From Crambe crambe (Eukaryota; Porifera; Demospongiae; Poecilosclerida; Crambeidae), in the NCBI GenBank assembly GCA_963924555.1, contig OZ004598.1, positions 1,574,501 through 1,638,500 of the forward strand: a DNA stretch of 64,000 nt, written 5' to 3'. The notes under the pieces are model-generated. The model made no database searches and was not told where the DNA came from. It worked only from the letters and a program-made list of their open reading frames with translations. Of this stretch, positions 47,456 to 57,774 are shown in pieces. Position numbers and translations under genes: made by a program. Every line of letters starts with the position of its first letter. Within the stretch, counting starts at the first letter, position 1.

Positions 47456-49110
47456 CTTGCGGACTGTCAGCTCCTCCCAAAGATAGGTCCTTGGAACCTT
47501 GCCATAGTTCCACCTCATCCATATAGAGAGAGAACTTCCATCTCAGCAAAGGAGGTGCTATTCCATAATTAAAGAGTTGAGAATTGTAATAGACAGGAAA
47601 TGCATTGTATAGTTACATTACATATCTCCAAGTCTCCATAGTAACAATGCATCCAAATAGTATGGATGTCTTGTACAGACCTCTTTCTTTCATCTTGTGT
47701 GGTAGTGCTACATGAAGTTGGGAGTTGACTGTGAGTTGCTGTGGCTCATAATTGCAGGGACTCCCTCACAAGGACACAAAGACTGCAATAAGGAAGGTAA
47801 AAGTAAGATGAATCTCTGTCAATATGAATTCAGACACTCAGTAAATGTTCTGATTAGAGAGGTGTCCCTATTCAAGGGTGAACACACACCAACCATAATG
47901 AGGACTTCCACTGTATCAAATGCTCTGCTAAACTAGATCACACATCAATCGAGTTTACTGAAATGAGGGTGGGCTCATAATAGAACACAATGTTCCATGA
48001 TTTCTCTCCAACTCCTGCATGATTAATGAAGGGAAAGCCCCTTGTATGACGAGACTGACTGTGATCCCTTTACCAGATTCCAGAGGAGAATTAAAGAAGG
48101 GTGGGAGATGATGGAGTGCTGAGGACACCTAAAATGTATGCACAACCTCATGAATGTACCTTTCTAGACCTTTACTCTTGAAAGTTAAAATAGCTGACCT
48201 CAATTATAATGTATTGCCATCAGTCCAGGAGGAGCCGTCACCCGAGGGAAGAAGTTAGTCTGAGACTGTTTAAGGCCATCTGTCCTACTGTGAATAAATC
48301 CACACCAACATGTATCACCTCTCCAGTGAGCATGGAGCTAGGAAGGCCTGAAATAGCTGCCTGCATGCATGCAAGGAGAGAGAAAGAATCACCTATTTTG
48401 TAGAAGTGGAGGGGCAGGAGGCTTAATTGCTATATGGATTAATTTAAAACTTACAATAATTTTAGGCATGGGAGCAGTGACCCTCCAGTGGAGTCTGCAT
48501 GTGGTCCTTCCTATATGTCTTGTAGTGATTGAGTCGTGGTCCCCTCACTTCAAGTACAACTTTCCTCTGGACCCCTTCAGAGAGGAGCTTGACGGACCTA
48601 GAGTGAAAAAGCACTAAGTACAGTGAAATGGACCACAAAAAAAAAAGAGGTGGTCTCTTTACAGAGGTCAAAATCAATGGTACAAACACTATTGGGACAT
48701 AACCAAGTGGTCTTTAAACAGAGGTGGTCTTTGAATAGGGTGGTCTCATATTACAGGTTTCACTGTACCTAGCTTTTCTATTCATTGCACACGTAAAGGA
48801 TATCTCTGAGAGCGAATGAGAGCTTGCCTTAGAGCCTGAGAGGTCTCTGAAGTTTAGTGAGAGAGTATGGAAGTTTTGCTTGGAGCTTGAGGGAAGTTGG
48901 AGCCACTTGATTCAATCCTTTGATCACAAGTTCCCCTTCCTTCAAGGGAGTGATGTGGAGAGTAACCTACAGTACAAAACAAAGTGAAACACCTAGTGTG
49001 TCCATCATCTCCACTTACCATCTTTTCTTCTTCTCTTGACCACTTCACACACAGCAGCTGCACTAGTGGGTGGTGGAGAGCTGGGGATGGGGGTAATGAG
49101 GGAGTGATGA
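47456..49110 (-). pseudogene. TRAPPC8-like: TRAPPC8-like 3' exons, unit C
   Basis: From high to low on the minus strand: an exon ending GATG/gtaagt at 49019 (AVCEVVKR), GELVIKGLNQVAPTS (about 48935-48890), and the exon around 48600-48465 with VVLEVRGPRLNHYKTYRK, close to human TRAPPC8 around LEIQGPRLN. Then come pieces shared with units A, B and D at 48.2, 48.0 and 47.5 kb. Against unit D, a 17-nt deletion in the first exon and 10-nt and 4-nt indels in the third destroy the frame, so this copy is a pseudogene even though several splice sites remain. A TA-flanked MITE lies in one intron. Confidence 0.7.
48619..48767. mobile_element. Tc1/mariner-type MITE, copy 1
   Basis: A 145-bp element with inverted ends CAGTGAAA and TTTCACTG, flanked by TA on both sides (48619-48620 and 48766-48767). 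TA target duplication with CAGTGAAA-type termini fits the mariner/Tc1 group. It carries ggtggtct repeats and no frame. The same insertion is present in unit D, so it predates that duplication. Confidence 0.75.
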
Positions 49111-49378
49111 TGACCACATAAGGGATGTTATTTAAGAACTGGATTCAACTCAACTGCCCAATTCGATATCTTTCTGGTTTCTAGTTTTGATGTTTTCTTG
49201 AACTCCTCCGAACTCCATTGTGTTCATCAACATACTCTACGATTGCTTGTTCTTTCAACGAGATAACGAGTTCAGGGATTTGAGGTCGATGTCCTTATTT
49301 CCCATTGGAATACATAGTTCAGTTTCACCTCACAACCTACATCCTGACAGGATTAATTACTACCACATTATACAATAG

Positions 49379-49990
49379 TTATCTGTAGTAGTACAGGTTT
49401 TTTACGTGCTGTAAACAATCAGCAAGAGCCTTGGCACCATCAGCACAGATAGAATTATGAGAGAGATCCAGTGTTTGCAGACTCGTACAGTGTTTTAGAC
49501 CTTCAGCAAGAGCCTTGGCACCATCGGCACCAATAGAGTTAGATATGACATTCAGTGTGCGCAGGTTCGTACAGTGTTTTAGACCTTCAGCAAGAGCCTT
49601 GGCACCATCAGTACCAAAATGCAATACTGGGGAGGCATAAACTAGTATAATGTTCAAAGCTCTGAAAGGACTTCAATTTCATCACTGGCAATAGTGACAT
49701 TAAGAAAGCGAGGAAGAAAAACTGAAAAAGGAAATGCACCTAACAACTCCTGAATACAATTTAGATTTTCGAAATCGGATACTTCAAGTTTTTAAAGATT
49801 TGTCAGGTGTATACCACTAGTGAGAGCCTTCACCTTTTGGGGTCCTAATGAAGTGTCAGAAATATCCAATGTTATTAGGGAAGTCAATTCCTTCAATAAT
49901 ACATTGATAACTTTAAGCTCTCTTATTGTGCAGTTCCCTCCGTGAAAACAAAAGGTTGTGATTGACAACACTTTATCACCTGCTTCTTTC
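49379..49990 (-). pseudogene. NLR LRR-region relic
   Basis: The minus strand reads AGDKVLSITTFCFHGGN, then LDISDTSLGPQKVKALTSG as in NLR-1 to NLR-3 but clearly more diverged. It breaks at a stop (near 49795) and another near 49660, and ends with three 28-residue LRRs and a cap ADCLQHVKNLYYY-stop at 49379. The NACHT and N-terminal parts are missing: at about 49995 the sequence jumps into TRAPPC8-like repeat sequence (ataactcaatcaccagatca). It is a truncated member of another NLR subgroup, or one partly overwritten by conversion in its LRR end. Confidence 0.75.
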
Positions 49991-49995
49991 AGGAA

Positions 49996-50150
49996 TATAA
50001 CTCAATCACCAGATCAACCTCAGACATCCTGTTCAGACTCAACTTCCCATCATCTTCAACACACTACTAGTTCTCCTACTCACCATAATTTGAGGTAAAC
50101 TTGCAGACTGTCAGCTCCTCCCAAAGATAGGTCCTTGTCACTTGTCATTC
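49996..50150. repeat. Insert of TRAPPC8-like repeat between NLR relic and NLR-3
   Basis: About 150 bp equals sequence at 47345-47500 and 60850-61000 (catcctgttcagactcaact, ccataatttgaggtaaactt). It separates two LRR ends that in a simple array would abut NLR tail exons. A breakpoint at both sides marks recombination between units. Confidence 0.6.
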
Positions 50151-50221
50151 TGTTGTGCTGTATTCTAATAGTATGCATGTCTTGTACATGCATACTATTC
50201 TTTCATCTTGTGTGGTAGTTA

Positions 50222-53200
50222 TCAGTATGACAGGTTTTTTACATGCTGTAAACAATTAGCAAGAGCCTTGGCACCATCAGCACCAATAGAGTTAAGTCCG
50301 AGATCCAGTGTTTGCAGATTCGTACAGTGTTTTAGACTTTCAGCAAGAGCCTTGGCACCATCAGCACCAATAGAGTTATTATGGAGATCCAGTGTTTGCA
50401 GGTTCATAGAGTGTTTTAGACCTTCAGCAAGAGCCTTGGCACCATCATCACCAATAGAGTTAAGAAAGAGATTCAGCGTTTGCAGGTTCGTACAGTGTTT
50501 TAGACCTTCAGCAAGAGCCTTGGCACCATCAGCACTAATAGAGTTACATTCAAGATCCAGTGTTTGCAGGCTTGTACAGTGTTTTAGACCTTCAGCAAGA
50601 GCCTTGGCACCATCAGCACCAATAGAGTTGAAAGAGAGATTCAGTGTTTGCAGGTTCGTACAGTGTTTTAGACCTTCAGCAAGAGCCTTGGCACCATCAG
50701 CACCAATAGAGTTACTGTAAAGATCCAGTGTTTGCAGGCTTGTACAGTGTTTTAGACCTTCAGCAAGAGCCTTGGCACCATCAGCACCAATAGAGTTACT
50801 GTAAAGATCCAGTGTTTGCAGGTTCGTACAGTGTTTTAGACCTTCAGCAAGAGCCTTGGCACCATCATCACCAATAGAGTTACTGTAAAGATTCAGTGTT
50901 TGCAGATTCGTACAGTGTTTTAGACATTCAGCTAGAGACTTGGCACTATCAGATCTGATCTCCTTAGATTTAAAATTCAGTAACTGCAAGTTATAGTGGC
51001 TACCACATGTATTAGAGCAGAAAACAGACAATGCAGCACCAGCACGATCTATTTGAGAGAAATCCATGGAAGAAATGTCCACATCATGTTTGATATTGAG
51101 GAGAGCGATACCACCTTCTTTGGTGATTTTTTGGTTGCATAACAGGAGTTCCACATCTTTCACTGCTCTGGTGATAGCTATTGCTCCTTCATCACCTATT
51201 TTATTACATCTCAAGTCCAGTGAGTGGAGATTAGTACAGAGAATAAGGCCTTCACTAAGAGATTTTGCTCCAGAATTACCTATAGCATTGAAACTGATGT
51301 CAAGTTTTTCAAGATGTGAAAGAGGGTTCTTTGTTAATGTTTCAGCAAGAGCAATTGATCCCTCATCACCAATGTTATTCATATTCAACACAAGTTCTTT
51401 CAAACCAGCACAATGTGACAAGCCTACTGCACAAGTCTTAGCTCCATCATCACCAACATTACAATTAGTAAGGATCAATCTTGTACAATGTGAGTGCTGT
51501 TCAAGACATTTTGAAACAAGTTTGACATCACTATAACTGAGCTCATGATTATGAAGATCTAAGAAATCAACTATTGATAGCTCACAAATACTGTTGAGAA
51601 AAGTACTAAGCCCAAAAATACTGATAAAACGATCAGTTGAATCGAACGACAAATGCAGTTCAGGAAGCTTCACTAACCTTACTTTAGGAGTATTAAATTT
51701 TAATGATTCCAAAAAAGCAGAATCACCAACTACAAGGGTTTCAAGATTAGGTAAGGTGATCTTGCTAGTCAGAGCCTGCACTTTTTTTGGTCCTAATCCT
51801 GTGTTAGATATATCTAATGTTTCCAAGGTACTCATTTTACCAAGTAAATTATTAACCAACTCAAGTTGAGCCATGATGCAATTGCCTCCATGGTAACATA
51901 GGGTCTGTATTGACACCACACGATCACCAGCCTCTTTCAAGAATGCACTGATGCCTTCTTCCGCTAATGTGCACCTGTTTAACACAAGTTTCTTAACAGG
52001 ATGTGATTCAGAGGCAGTTCTGACAACGAAACCAATGGCTGTCATGTCTGATGGTGTCAAGAAGTGGCTTTTAAGAGTGAGACTACCTTCTTCTCCAGAC
52101 CAAATCACACTGTCACATATGGTGGATTGCTGAGATTCAAAGGCACACTGAATGTGAAATAGATCATCAGGTGATTTTGACCATTTCACAAGTTTTTCAA
52201 ACTTCTTCGTATCATTTTTGAAATTGATAAGACCACAGTAAAACTTCCACACCACACGCATATGTTTCTTCTTACCATACTTCTCTATTATTTTAGTCTG
52301 TTCCTCCTCACCTAATTTAGTGATGTGATAAGCTGCAAGATATTCTTGAAAGGTGAGATGAAGAAACGTGTACAAGTCTTGGAATCCAAATTTGGCAGCA
52401 ATGCAGTCTACAGTGATCAATCCCAGGGACTCTTTCCCACAACTCACCTCCTTAAAGAAATGCTTAATCTCACTGCGCTTCATCACTTGCTTGGAAGATA
52501 CTGTTTTTTCAAAGGCAAGTTTACAAATCTGGAAAAAAATACCTCTTTCCACTTCAGGAAGATCGTCAGGTGACTGCAAATATCTTTCATTTTCATCGCA
52601 GCGCATTACAGTACGAAGGAGAGTGTGGATCATGAATGATGTATACATTTCTGTCTCAGTTCTAGCAAGGGCAGTACCCTTAAGGTTGAATAAATAGCAC
52701 ACCATGGAAGCATGGATTGGAAGGTAGCACATGTGATGCACATTAGGATGCTGCTCAAGATAAGATTGAAGATTCTGGATTTTCTCAGCATTTGAAAATT
52801 TGTACTCTTTTATGTACTGAGATATTTGTTGCTTCTGGAATCCAAGAACTTCCACTCGTTTGGTGGCTACTGACTTCCAATGCACCACAGCAGCTGGACG
52901 AGAAGCTACTACTACAATTGATTTGGGAAGAAGCTCTTTATTTATAAGTTTAAATATGGTGGTATTTTTCTTCCCTTTAGGTGAGTACTCATCTAGTCCA
53001 TCCAGAACAAAGCAAAGACCTTCCCCACTAAACTGCTCTGAGATTTGGTCAAGTACAATTTGATCATCGTAATAATATTTCAAAATATCATGCAATTTAA
53101 TAGAAGGATCGTTAAGAAGTACTCGCAGATGGATCAGAAATAAAAATCTAACATTTTTCAGATTTAGCTTGCCACTGGCCCAATCTTGGCTGAACTTGTG

Positions 53201-55171
53201 GACAAGTGTGGTCTTCCCACTACCTGGACGACCTTCAATAAGCAATCGTGTCCCACTAACAAGATTTGAAAATACTTCTTCGTACTCTATTCTGTCCTTG
53301 TCTTTTAAAATGTCATCCGCATCTCCTTGTATGGTGTTGTATGCATACTCCCCAGCCTTGTCAATTGCACCTGGTTTGATCAGAGCTAAGTTAATGTAAG
53401 TGTTATTACTTACTGGGGGCCACGTGTCTTCAGGTACTTCAGGTTGGGATAAATACATATCAATAAGCACTTTTTTCTCAGGTGAAACTTTAACAATTAA
53501 TTTAATAGGCTCACTTTGTAAATTTCCATTTTCATGGGTTTGTACCACACAATGATAAGTTCCTTCTGATGCCATGGTTACATCATTTATGCATAGTATT
53601 TGCTTACGAGTACCACAATAAGTGGAGTCATCACTCAAGGGAGCACCATCTTTCATCCATTGGTAGGTGATGTTGGTATCATGGCTGGTAGATACCTGTA
53701 CTTCAAGAAGAGTCGACTTTTCTTCATTTACCTTTAAGTCACGTGTCTGGCGAACTATTTCCATGGGTGTGACTTGCAAACATGGCCGCTTCATTGGGCT
53801 GTGCCTCACTTGGCCTAATAAGTCATCAGTTACACCAAACTCAGAAAGTAAGTTCAGCCATTTCTCACAAAGAATGCTAGAATTATTATCAATCCTCTCG
53901 TACGCATACATAAATAAGTACCTGATCTTGAGTGAGCAGGGTACATTTGAATCAAGCAGGTCAAAGCTATTCTTGATAGTTTGGGGGGTAAATCCTATTT
54001 CTGATGCCTCTTTAGCAAAACTCATGAAATCAGCATTTTTGAGAGATTTGAGAGAAGTCACTAGTTCATCTTCATAATATTTAAGAACTTCTACTCTTTT
54101 AATTACAGTTAGTTTGATAGGATCACTTACAAACTTTTTGTATTCATGATTTTGTATTTCACAAAAATAATTTCCTTCTGATGTCATGGTTACACTGTTA
54201 ATGCATAGAATTCGCTTATGAGTACCACAATAAGTGGAATTATCACTCAAGGGAGTACCATCTTTCATCCATTGGTAGGTGATGGTGGTATCATGGCTGG
54301 TAGTGACCTGTACTTCAAAAACAGTTGACTTTTCTTCGTTTACGCTTAAATCACGTGTCTGGTGAATTATTTCCATGGGTGTTACTTGTAAACATGGTCG
54401 CTTTATTGGGGACGCATAAATGAGACATACCCCATGTAATTGAAGGGTCTTTCGCAATTTACTTCCCACACTACCTAAGCCAACAGTTTTACTGTTGAGT
54501 GCCTGTTCAAGACTCTCTATTGTGGGAGGTTTGGCATACTCATGACCACCAGCTATCCACTCCGACAGTAGTCGACCCAAACAACTTCCACCAGTTTGAA
54601 AAATATGCAACATAGCCATTATATTTTGAAGTATATCAAAAGGCAAACTCAACGCTATACCAATATCGTACCACTTGTGGGAATGACCAGCAAGTATCTC
54701 TGTCAAAACTGAGACATGTTTCTGTGTAAAGTAGAAATTAGATCTGTGAGGTCGTTTCATACCTACCACCACCTCACCACTCTCACTGACACACGATTCC
54801 TCACCACTCACTTCTCTTGTGTACCAGTCATACCTCTGCCTCACTTGGCCTAATAAGGCATCAGTTACACCAAAACGAGAAAGTAAGTTCAGCCATTTCT
54901 CATAATGAATACTAGAATTATTATCAATCCTCTCGTATGCATTCATAAATAAGTACCTGATCTTGAGTGAGCAGGATACATTTGAATCAAGCGAGTCAAA
55001 GCTATTCTTGATCATTTGGGGGATAAATCCTGTCTCTAATGCCTCTTTAGCAAAACTCGTGAGATCAGCATCTTTGAGAGAAGTTACTAGTTCATCTTCA
55101 TAATCTTTAAGAGCTTTTATTTCTTCTGACACTTGTTCAGAAAGGACAGATGAAGGTGTGGATGTGGCCAT
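50222..55171 (-). CDS. NLR-3: CARD-Death-Ig-CARD-Ig-NACHT-LRR
   Basis: A single uninterrupted exon from MATSTPSS (Met at 55171; an upstream in-frame MHA lies just before) to NLSY-stop at 50222. Order: CARD-like (55110-54870), Death (54730-54490), Ig (54330-54105), CARD-like (54090-53850), Ig (53715-53500), NACHT with Walker A GRPGSGKTT (near residue 644) and Walker B LCFVLDGLDE, degenerate LRRs, then eight 28-residue LRRs and a cap ANCLQHVKNL. Its NACHT follows NLR-2 closely, while its middle LRRs (NIGDEGSIALAETL) follow NLR-1, so it is a mosaic. No ZU5, UPA or Death exon follows. The upstream sequence has an acceptor (agtttcag near 55222) that would not keep frame, so the start is probably in this exon. 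A cytosolic receptor without the self-cleaving tail is implied. Confidence 0.93.
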   Translation of the reverse strand: MATSTPSSVLSEQVSEEIKALKDYEDELVTSLKDADLTSFAKEALETGFIPQMIKNSFDSLDSNVSCSLKIRYLFMNAYERIDNNSSIHYEKWLNLLSRFGVTDALLGQVRQRYDWYTREVSGEESCVSESGEVVVGMKRPHRSNFYFTQKHVSVLTEILAGHSHKWYDIGIALSLPFDILQNIMAMLHIFQTGGSCLGRLLSEWIAGGHEYAKPPTIESLEQALNSKTVGLGSVGSKLRKTLQLHGVCLIYASPIKRPCLQVTPMEIIHQTRDLSVNEEKSTVFEVQVTTSHDTTITYQWMKDGTPLSDNSTYCGTHKRILCINSVTMTSEGNYFCEIQNHEYKKFVSDPIKLTVIKRVEVLKYYEDELVTSLKSLKNADFMSFAKEASEIGFTPQTIKNSFDLLDSNVPCSLKIRYLFMYAYERIDNNSSILCEKWLNLLSEFGVTDDLLGQVRHSPMKRPCLQVTPMEIVRQTRDLKVNEEKSTLLEVQVSTSHDTNITYQWMKDGAPLSDDSTYCGTRKQILCINDVTMASEGTYHCVVQTHENGNLQSEPIKLIVKVSPEKKVLIDMYLSQPEVPEDTWPPVSNNTYINLALIKPGAIDKAGEYAYNTIQGDADDILKDKDRIEYEEVFSNLVSGTRLLIEGRPGSGKTTLVHKFSQDWASGKLNLKNVRFLFLIHLRVLLNDPSIKLHDILKYYYDDQIVLDQISEQFSGEGLCFVLDGLDEYSPKGKKNTTIFKLINKELLPKSIVVVASRPAAVVHWKSVATKRVEVLGFQKQQISQYIKEYKFSNAEKIQNLQSYLEQHPNVHHMCYLPIHASMVCYLFNLKGTALARTETEMYTSFMIHTLLRTVMRCDENERYLQSPDDLPEVERGIFFQICKLAFEKTVSSKQVMKRSEIKHFFKEVSCGKESLGLITVDCIAAKFGFQDLYTFLHLTFQEYLAAYHITKLGEEEQTKIIEKYGKKKHMRVVWKFYCGLINFKNDTKKFEKLVKWSKSPDDLFHIQCAFESQQSTICDSVIWSGEEGSLTLKSHFLTPSDMTAIGFVVRTASESHPVKKLVLNRCTLAEEGISAFLKEAGDRVVSIQTLCYHGGNCIMAQLELVNNLLGKMSTLETLDISNTGLGPKKVQALTSKITLPNLETLVVGDSAFLESLKFNTPKVRLVKLPELHLSFDSTDRFISIFGLSTFLNSICELSIVDFLDLHNHELSYSDVKLVSKCLEQHSHCTRLILTNCNVGDDGAKTCAVGLSHCAGLKELVLNMNNIGDEGSIALAETLTKNPLSHLEKLDISFNAIGNSGAKSLSEGLILCTNLHSLDLRCNKIGDEGAIAITRAVKDVELLLCNQKITKEGGIALLNIKHDVDISSMDFSQIDRAGAALSVFCSNTCGSHYNLQLLNFKSKEIRSDSAKSLAECLKHCTNLQTLNLYSNSIGDDGAKALAEGLKHCTNLQTLDLYSNSIGADGAKALAEGLKHCTSLQTLDLYSNSIGADGAKALAEGLKHCTNLQTLNLSFNSIGADGAKALAEGLKHCTSLQTLDLECNSISADGAKALAEGLKHCTNLQTLNLFLNSIGDDGAKALAEGLKHSMNLQTLDLHNNSIGADGAKALAESLKHCTNLQTLDLGLNSIGADGAKALANCLQHVKNLSY

Positions 55172-55224
55172 TGCATGCATGCACAGTTGTGGATTCTTTC
55201 TGACCAACAATCACAAGTCTGAAA

Positions 55225-56610
55225 CTAAAGTGAATATACAAGTCAGAGTGATTCGTTACAATGGAAATACTAAATTACATACAAGACTGAACGTTTCTGC
55301 TCTTAGAGTTTTATTCTTTCCATCTTAGTATGTACTTACTACAATCATAAAAGAGCCAAAATGCCCAACCATTGCTCAGAGAAAAAAACAGATGCTGTAT
55401 GGCCAGTAGTATCGAATATGACACTTTTGCAGTATAGGAATGATTATATCATCAAAATTAAAATGTGCAAAATGCACTACACTGTTATTGGTTGTGCATG
55501 CATGTCATTATTAATCTTAGCTAGCTGGCTGGATCTGACTCCAGACCTGATCCACATCAGCAAAATAAACTGAAACACAACAAGAACAGCACCATCCCTC
55601 TCAAGCCAAGCTTATGGTCAAAAGGTAAGACATGATACTTTGATAGCAGTAACTCTTCTCATCTAACCAGTAAGTTGGTAGCGACAAGGGCAGAAAAAGC
55701 AAAAAGCAGTCTCTAGCTAGAGCTGCTGACTCAGCTCTCAAAATTATGGTGATATAATGTTTATTATGATTTGTGCATGAAAATATATTGATTACTTGGA
55801 TGGGATGTATGCGCATGCAACTGATACCAGGCCCTCTCACTTTTCCACCACCCTGCAAAAAAAAGCAGGGCCTGGGTACGAGGTAATCTACGTATGTGCA
55901 TAAATTTTTTTTGCCAGCCGCATGCATCAAGGAGAACTCAAAGGCATATATCTTTTAGCATTATAATAGATTAGCCTCAGCCCAGGCACTCTTTCATGAC
56001 CTGTCTAAAAGATAGCCTGGTATCAGTTGTTCGTGTTAGCCTCGGAATCCTGAGACTTCTGTAAAAAAACTTCAGCAACAAGGGAGTGAACTTCAGTTAA
56101 GTAACCATCATCAATATTACCAAACTACGAGCTAACTATTCCTACTTCACTCCTATGATAGGCCAAAATGGTATAAAGGGAGTGAAGTAGCTCGTAGTTT
56201 GGTAATATTGGTGATGGGTAAGGGGTTACTTGACTGAAGTTCACCTGAGTGCACACAGCCATCCCTACTTCTCCTTTTTATTTAGAATAAAATATTTTTT
56301 TCCTTTACTTGTTCATCACCTTTATTGATGTAATACAGATAGCCATAATGAAACTATGGTGCATGTATCTAGAGCCGTGTCTACACATAGGTTGAGATTC
56401 AATCTGGATTTGATATGGGTTGGACTACCCGGATTGGAGTCTGGGTTGGTACCGTTCACACGCGAAGCGAATCCGGGTTGAATCCGGGTTAGAACCCCCA
56501 TGTAAACGGGGCTTAGGGTAATTATAGTCTCAGAGATACTCATTACTATTGTTTATTTTATTAGAGGCAACTGAATGCTGTGATCCTCCTATCCATCCCA
56601 GACATGTATT
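55225..56610. other. Non-genic region with foldback repeats
   Basis: No exon was recognised upstream of NLR-3. The region holds a foldback repeat (56060-56245) and an element with partly inverted ends near 56370-56515 (gccgtgtctacacat at one end, atgtaaacggggc at the other). The latter looks like a MITE but is not well resolved. Confidence 0.45.
56062..56248. repeat. Long imperfect hairpin (foldback)
   Basis: The left arm (gtgaacttcagttaagtaac ... accaaactacgagct ... acttcactcc) pairs with the right arm (gggagtgaagt ... agctcgtagtttggtaatat ... gttacttgactgaagttcac). The arms are about 75-80 nt with a short loop near 56160. It is probably a foldback or MITE element. Confidence 0.75.
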
Positions 56611-56613
56611 TTA

Positions 56614-57030
56614 ACAATGTCATCGTCACACTACCTTAAGGTAACTATTATTAATGGGACCCTACTATTATACAACTCTACAATGTCATCGTCACACTAC
56701 CTTAAGGTAACTATTATTAATGGGACCCTACTATTGTACAACTCTACAATGTCATCATCACACTACCTTAAGGTAACTATTATTAATGGGACCCTACTAT
56801 TATACAACTCTACAATGTCATTGTCGCACTACCTTAAGGTAACTATTATTAATGGGACCCTACTATTATACAACTCTACAATGTCATCGTCACACTACCT
56901 TAAGGTAACTATTATTAATGGGACCCCACTATTATACAACTCTACAATGTCATCGTCACACTACCTTAAGGTAACTATTATTAATGGGACTCTACTATTA
57001 TACAACTCTACAATGTCATCATCGCACTAT
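56614..57030 (+). repeat. 66-bp minisatellite, six copies
   Basis: Unit begins aatgtcatcgtcacactacc and continues ttaaggtaactattattaat to tacaactctac. Six nearly identical copies end in the spacer sequence, where the same atgtcatcatcgcactatga motif leads on, as at 20177. Because 66 is a multiple of three it makes a 157-codon open frame, which I do not consider a gene. Confidence 0.93.
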
Positions 57031-57774
57031 GACATTCATAGATTCCGGGGTCGCGTGTGCAAACAGTGGACACCAGGCCCTTATTTTTAATAAAGCCTGG
57101 GTACAATCATTGTAAGTGTGATGACCATTACCGACTGAAAAGTGTGATGCCCATTGAGTCTATGCCAGTGCATATAGTAATCTGACATCACTTTCTGCAC
57201 AAGTGTCTGGTATAGTTTAGCATTTAAGTATAGAGGAGGGAAAGCTGATTAGCAGAGGAGGTTGGATAAACATCACATCCTAACACATATGGCCATATAA
57301 TATACTGTGAGGACTAGAACAGTCTGCCATAGGCCATTTGAAGGGTCAAAAGCTTTGGTCTGACATCAAACAATGGTATAGCTATTGTTCTCCTTCACAA
57401 TGCTGAATATTCTATCTGAATATTCTCTCTAGTCTTACTCTGGACCATGCAAGAAACCACTGAACACAGCATTTCATCATCTAGAACAGGAACACTGATT
57501 ATAGTCTAGATGATAGATACTCTCACTGCACTCCTAGGTTACAGCAGTTAGGTTATTGCTGAAATAAATTAGTGATATATGACGCATGTCCCAACATCCT
57601 CAACTGAGTATAACACTGTAATAACTTTATAGGATTATTCTAAATAGTGCACATCTCACTATGATCACTCTTTCCAAAGCTTTCTTGGTAAATAACCACT
57701 CTAAAAGACTCCCAAGTAAGCATCACCATGCCAGGGACACATCAGTTGAGCAATCTGATTAGCTTCTAGCGAAG
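57030..57774. repeat. Inter-unit spacer, copy at C/D border
   Basis: Matches 20180-20904 in order: ggcccttatttttaataaag, gattagcagaggaggttgga, cagtctgccataggccattt, ctctagtcttactctggacc and gacgcatgtcccaacatcct. No gene. Confidence 0.75.

Larger units (their letters stand above)
38955..57774. repeat. Tandem segmental unit C
   Basis: Third copy, about 18.8 kb. It starts at accaaccagatcagacacag and holds diverged TRAPPC8-like material (39.5-49.1 kb, including an internal tandem duplication), an NLR relic (49379-49990), NLR-3 (50222-55171) and a spacer ending near 57774. It lacks ZU5-UPA-Death exons. Confidence 0.7.

Noticed and set aside
50208-50720. Plus-strand open frames over the LRR arrays (also 11045-11269, 29073-29525, 62989-63717), reading repeats like SARALAPSSPIEL
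   Set aside because: They are exact antisense of the 84-bp LRR units, whose length is a multiple of three, so they stay open by chance. They have no start context, partner exons or known domain.
56617-57090. 157-codon plus-strand frame with repeated SSSHYLKVTIINGT
   Set aside because: It is the translation of a 66-bp minisatellite; the flanks are non-coding spacer and the homologous spacer at 20.2 kb has no such frame.
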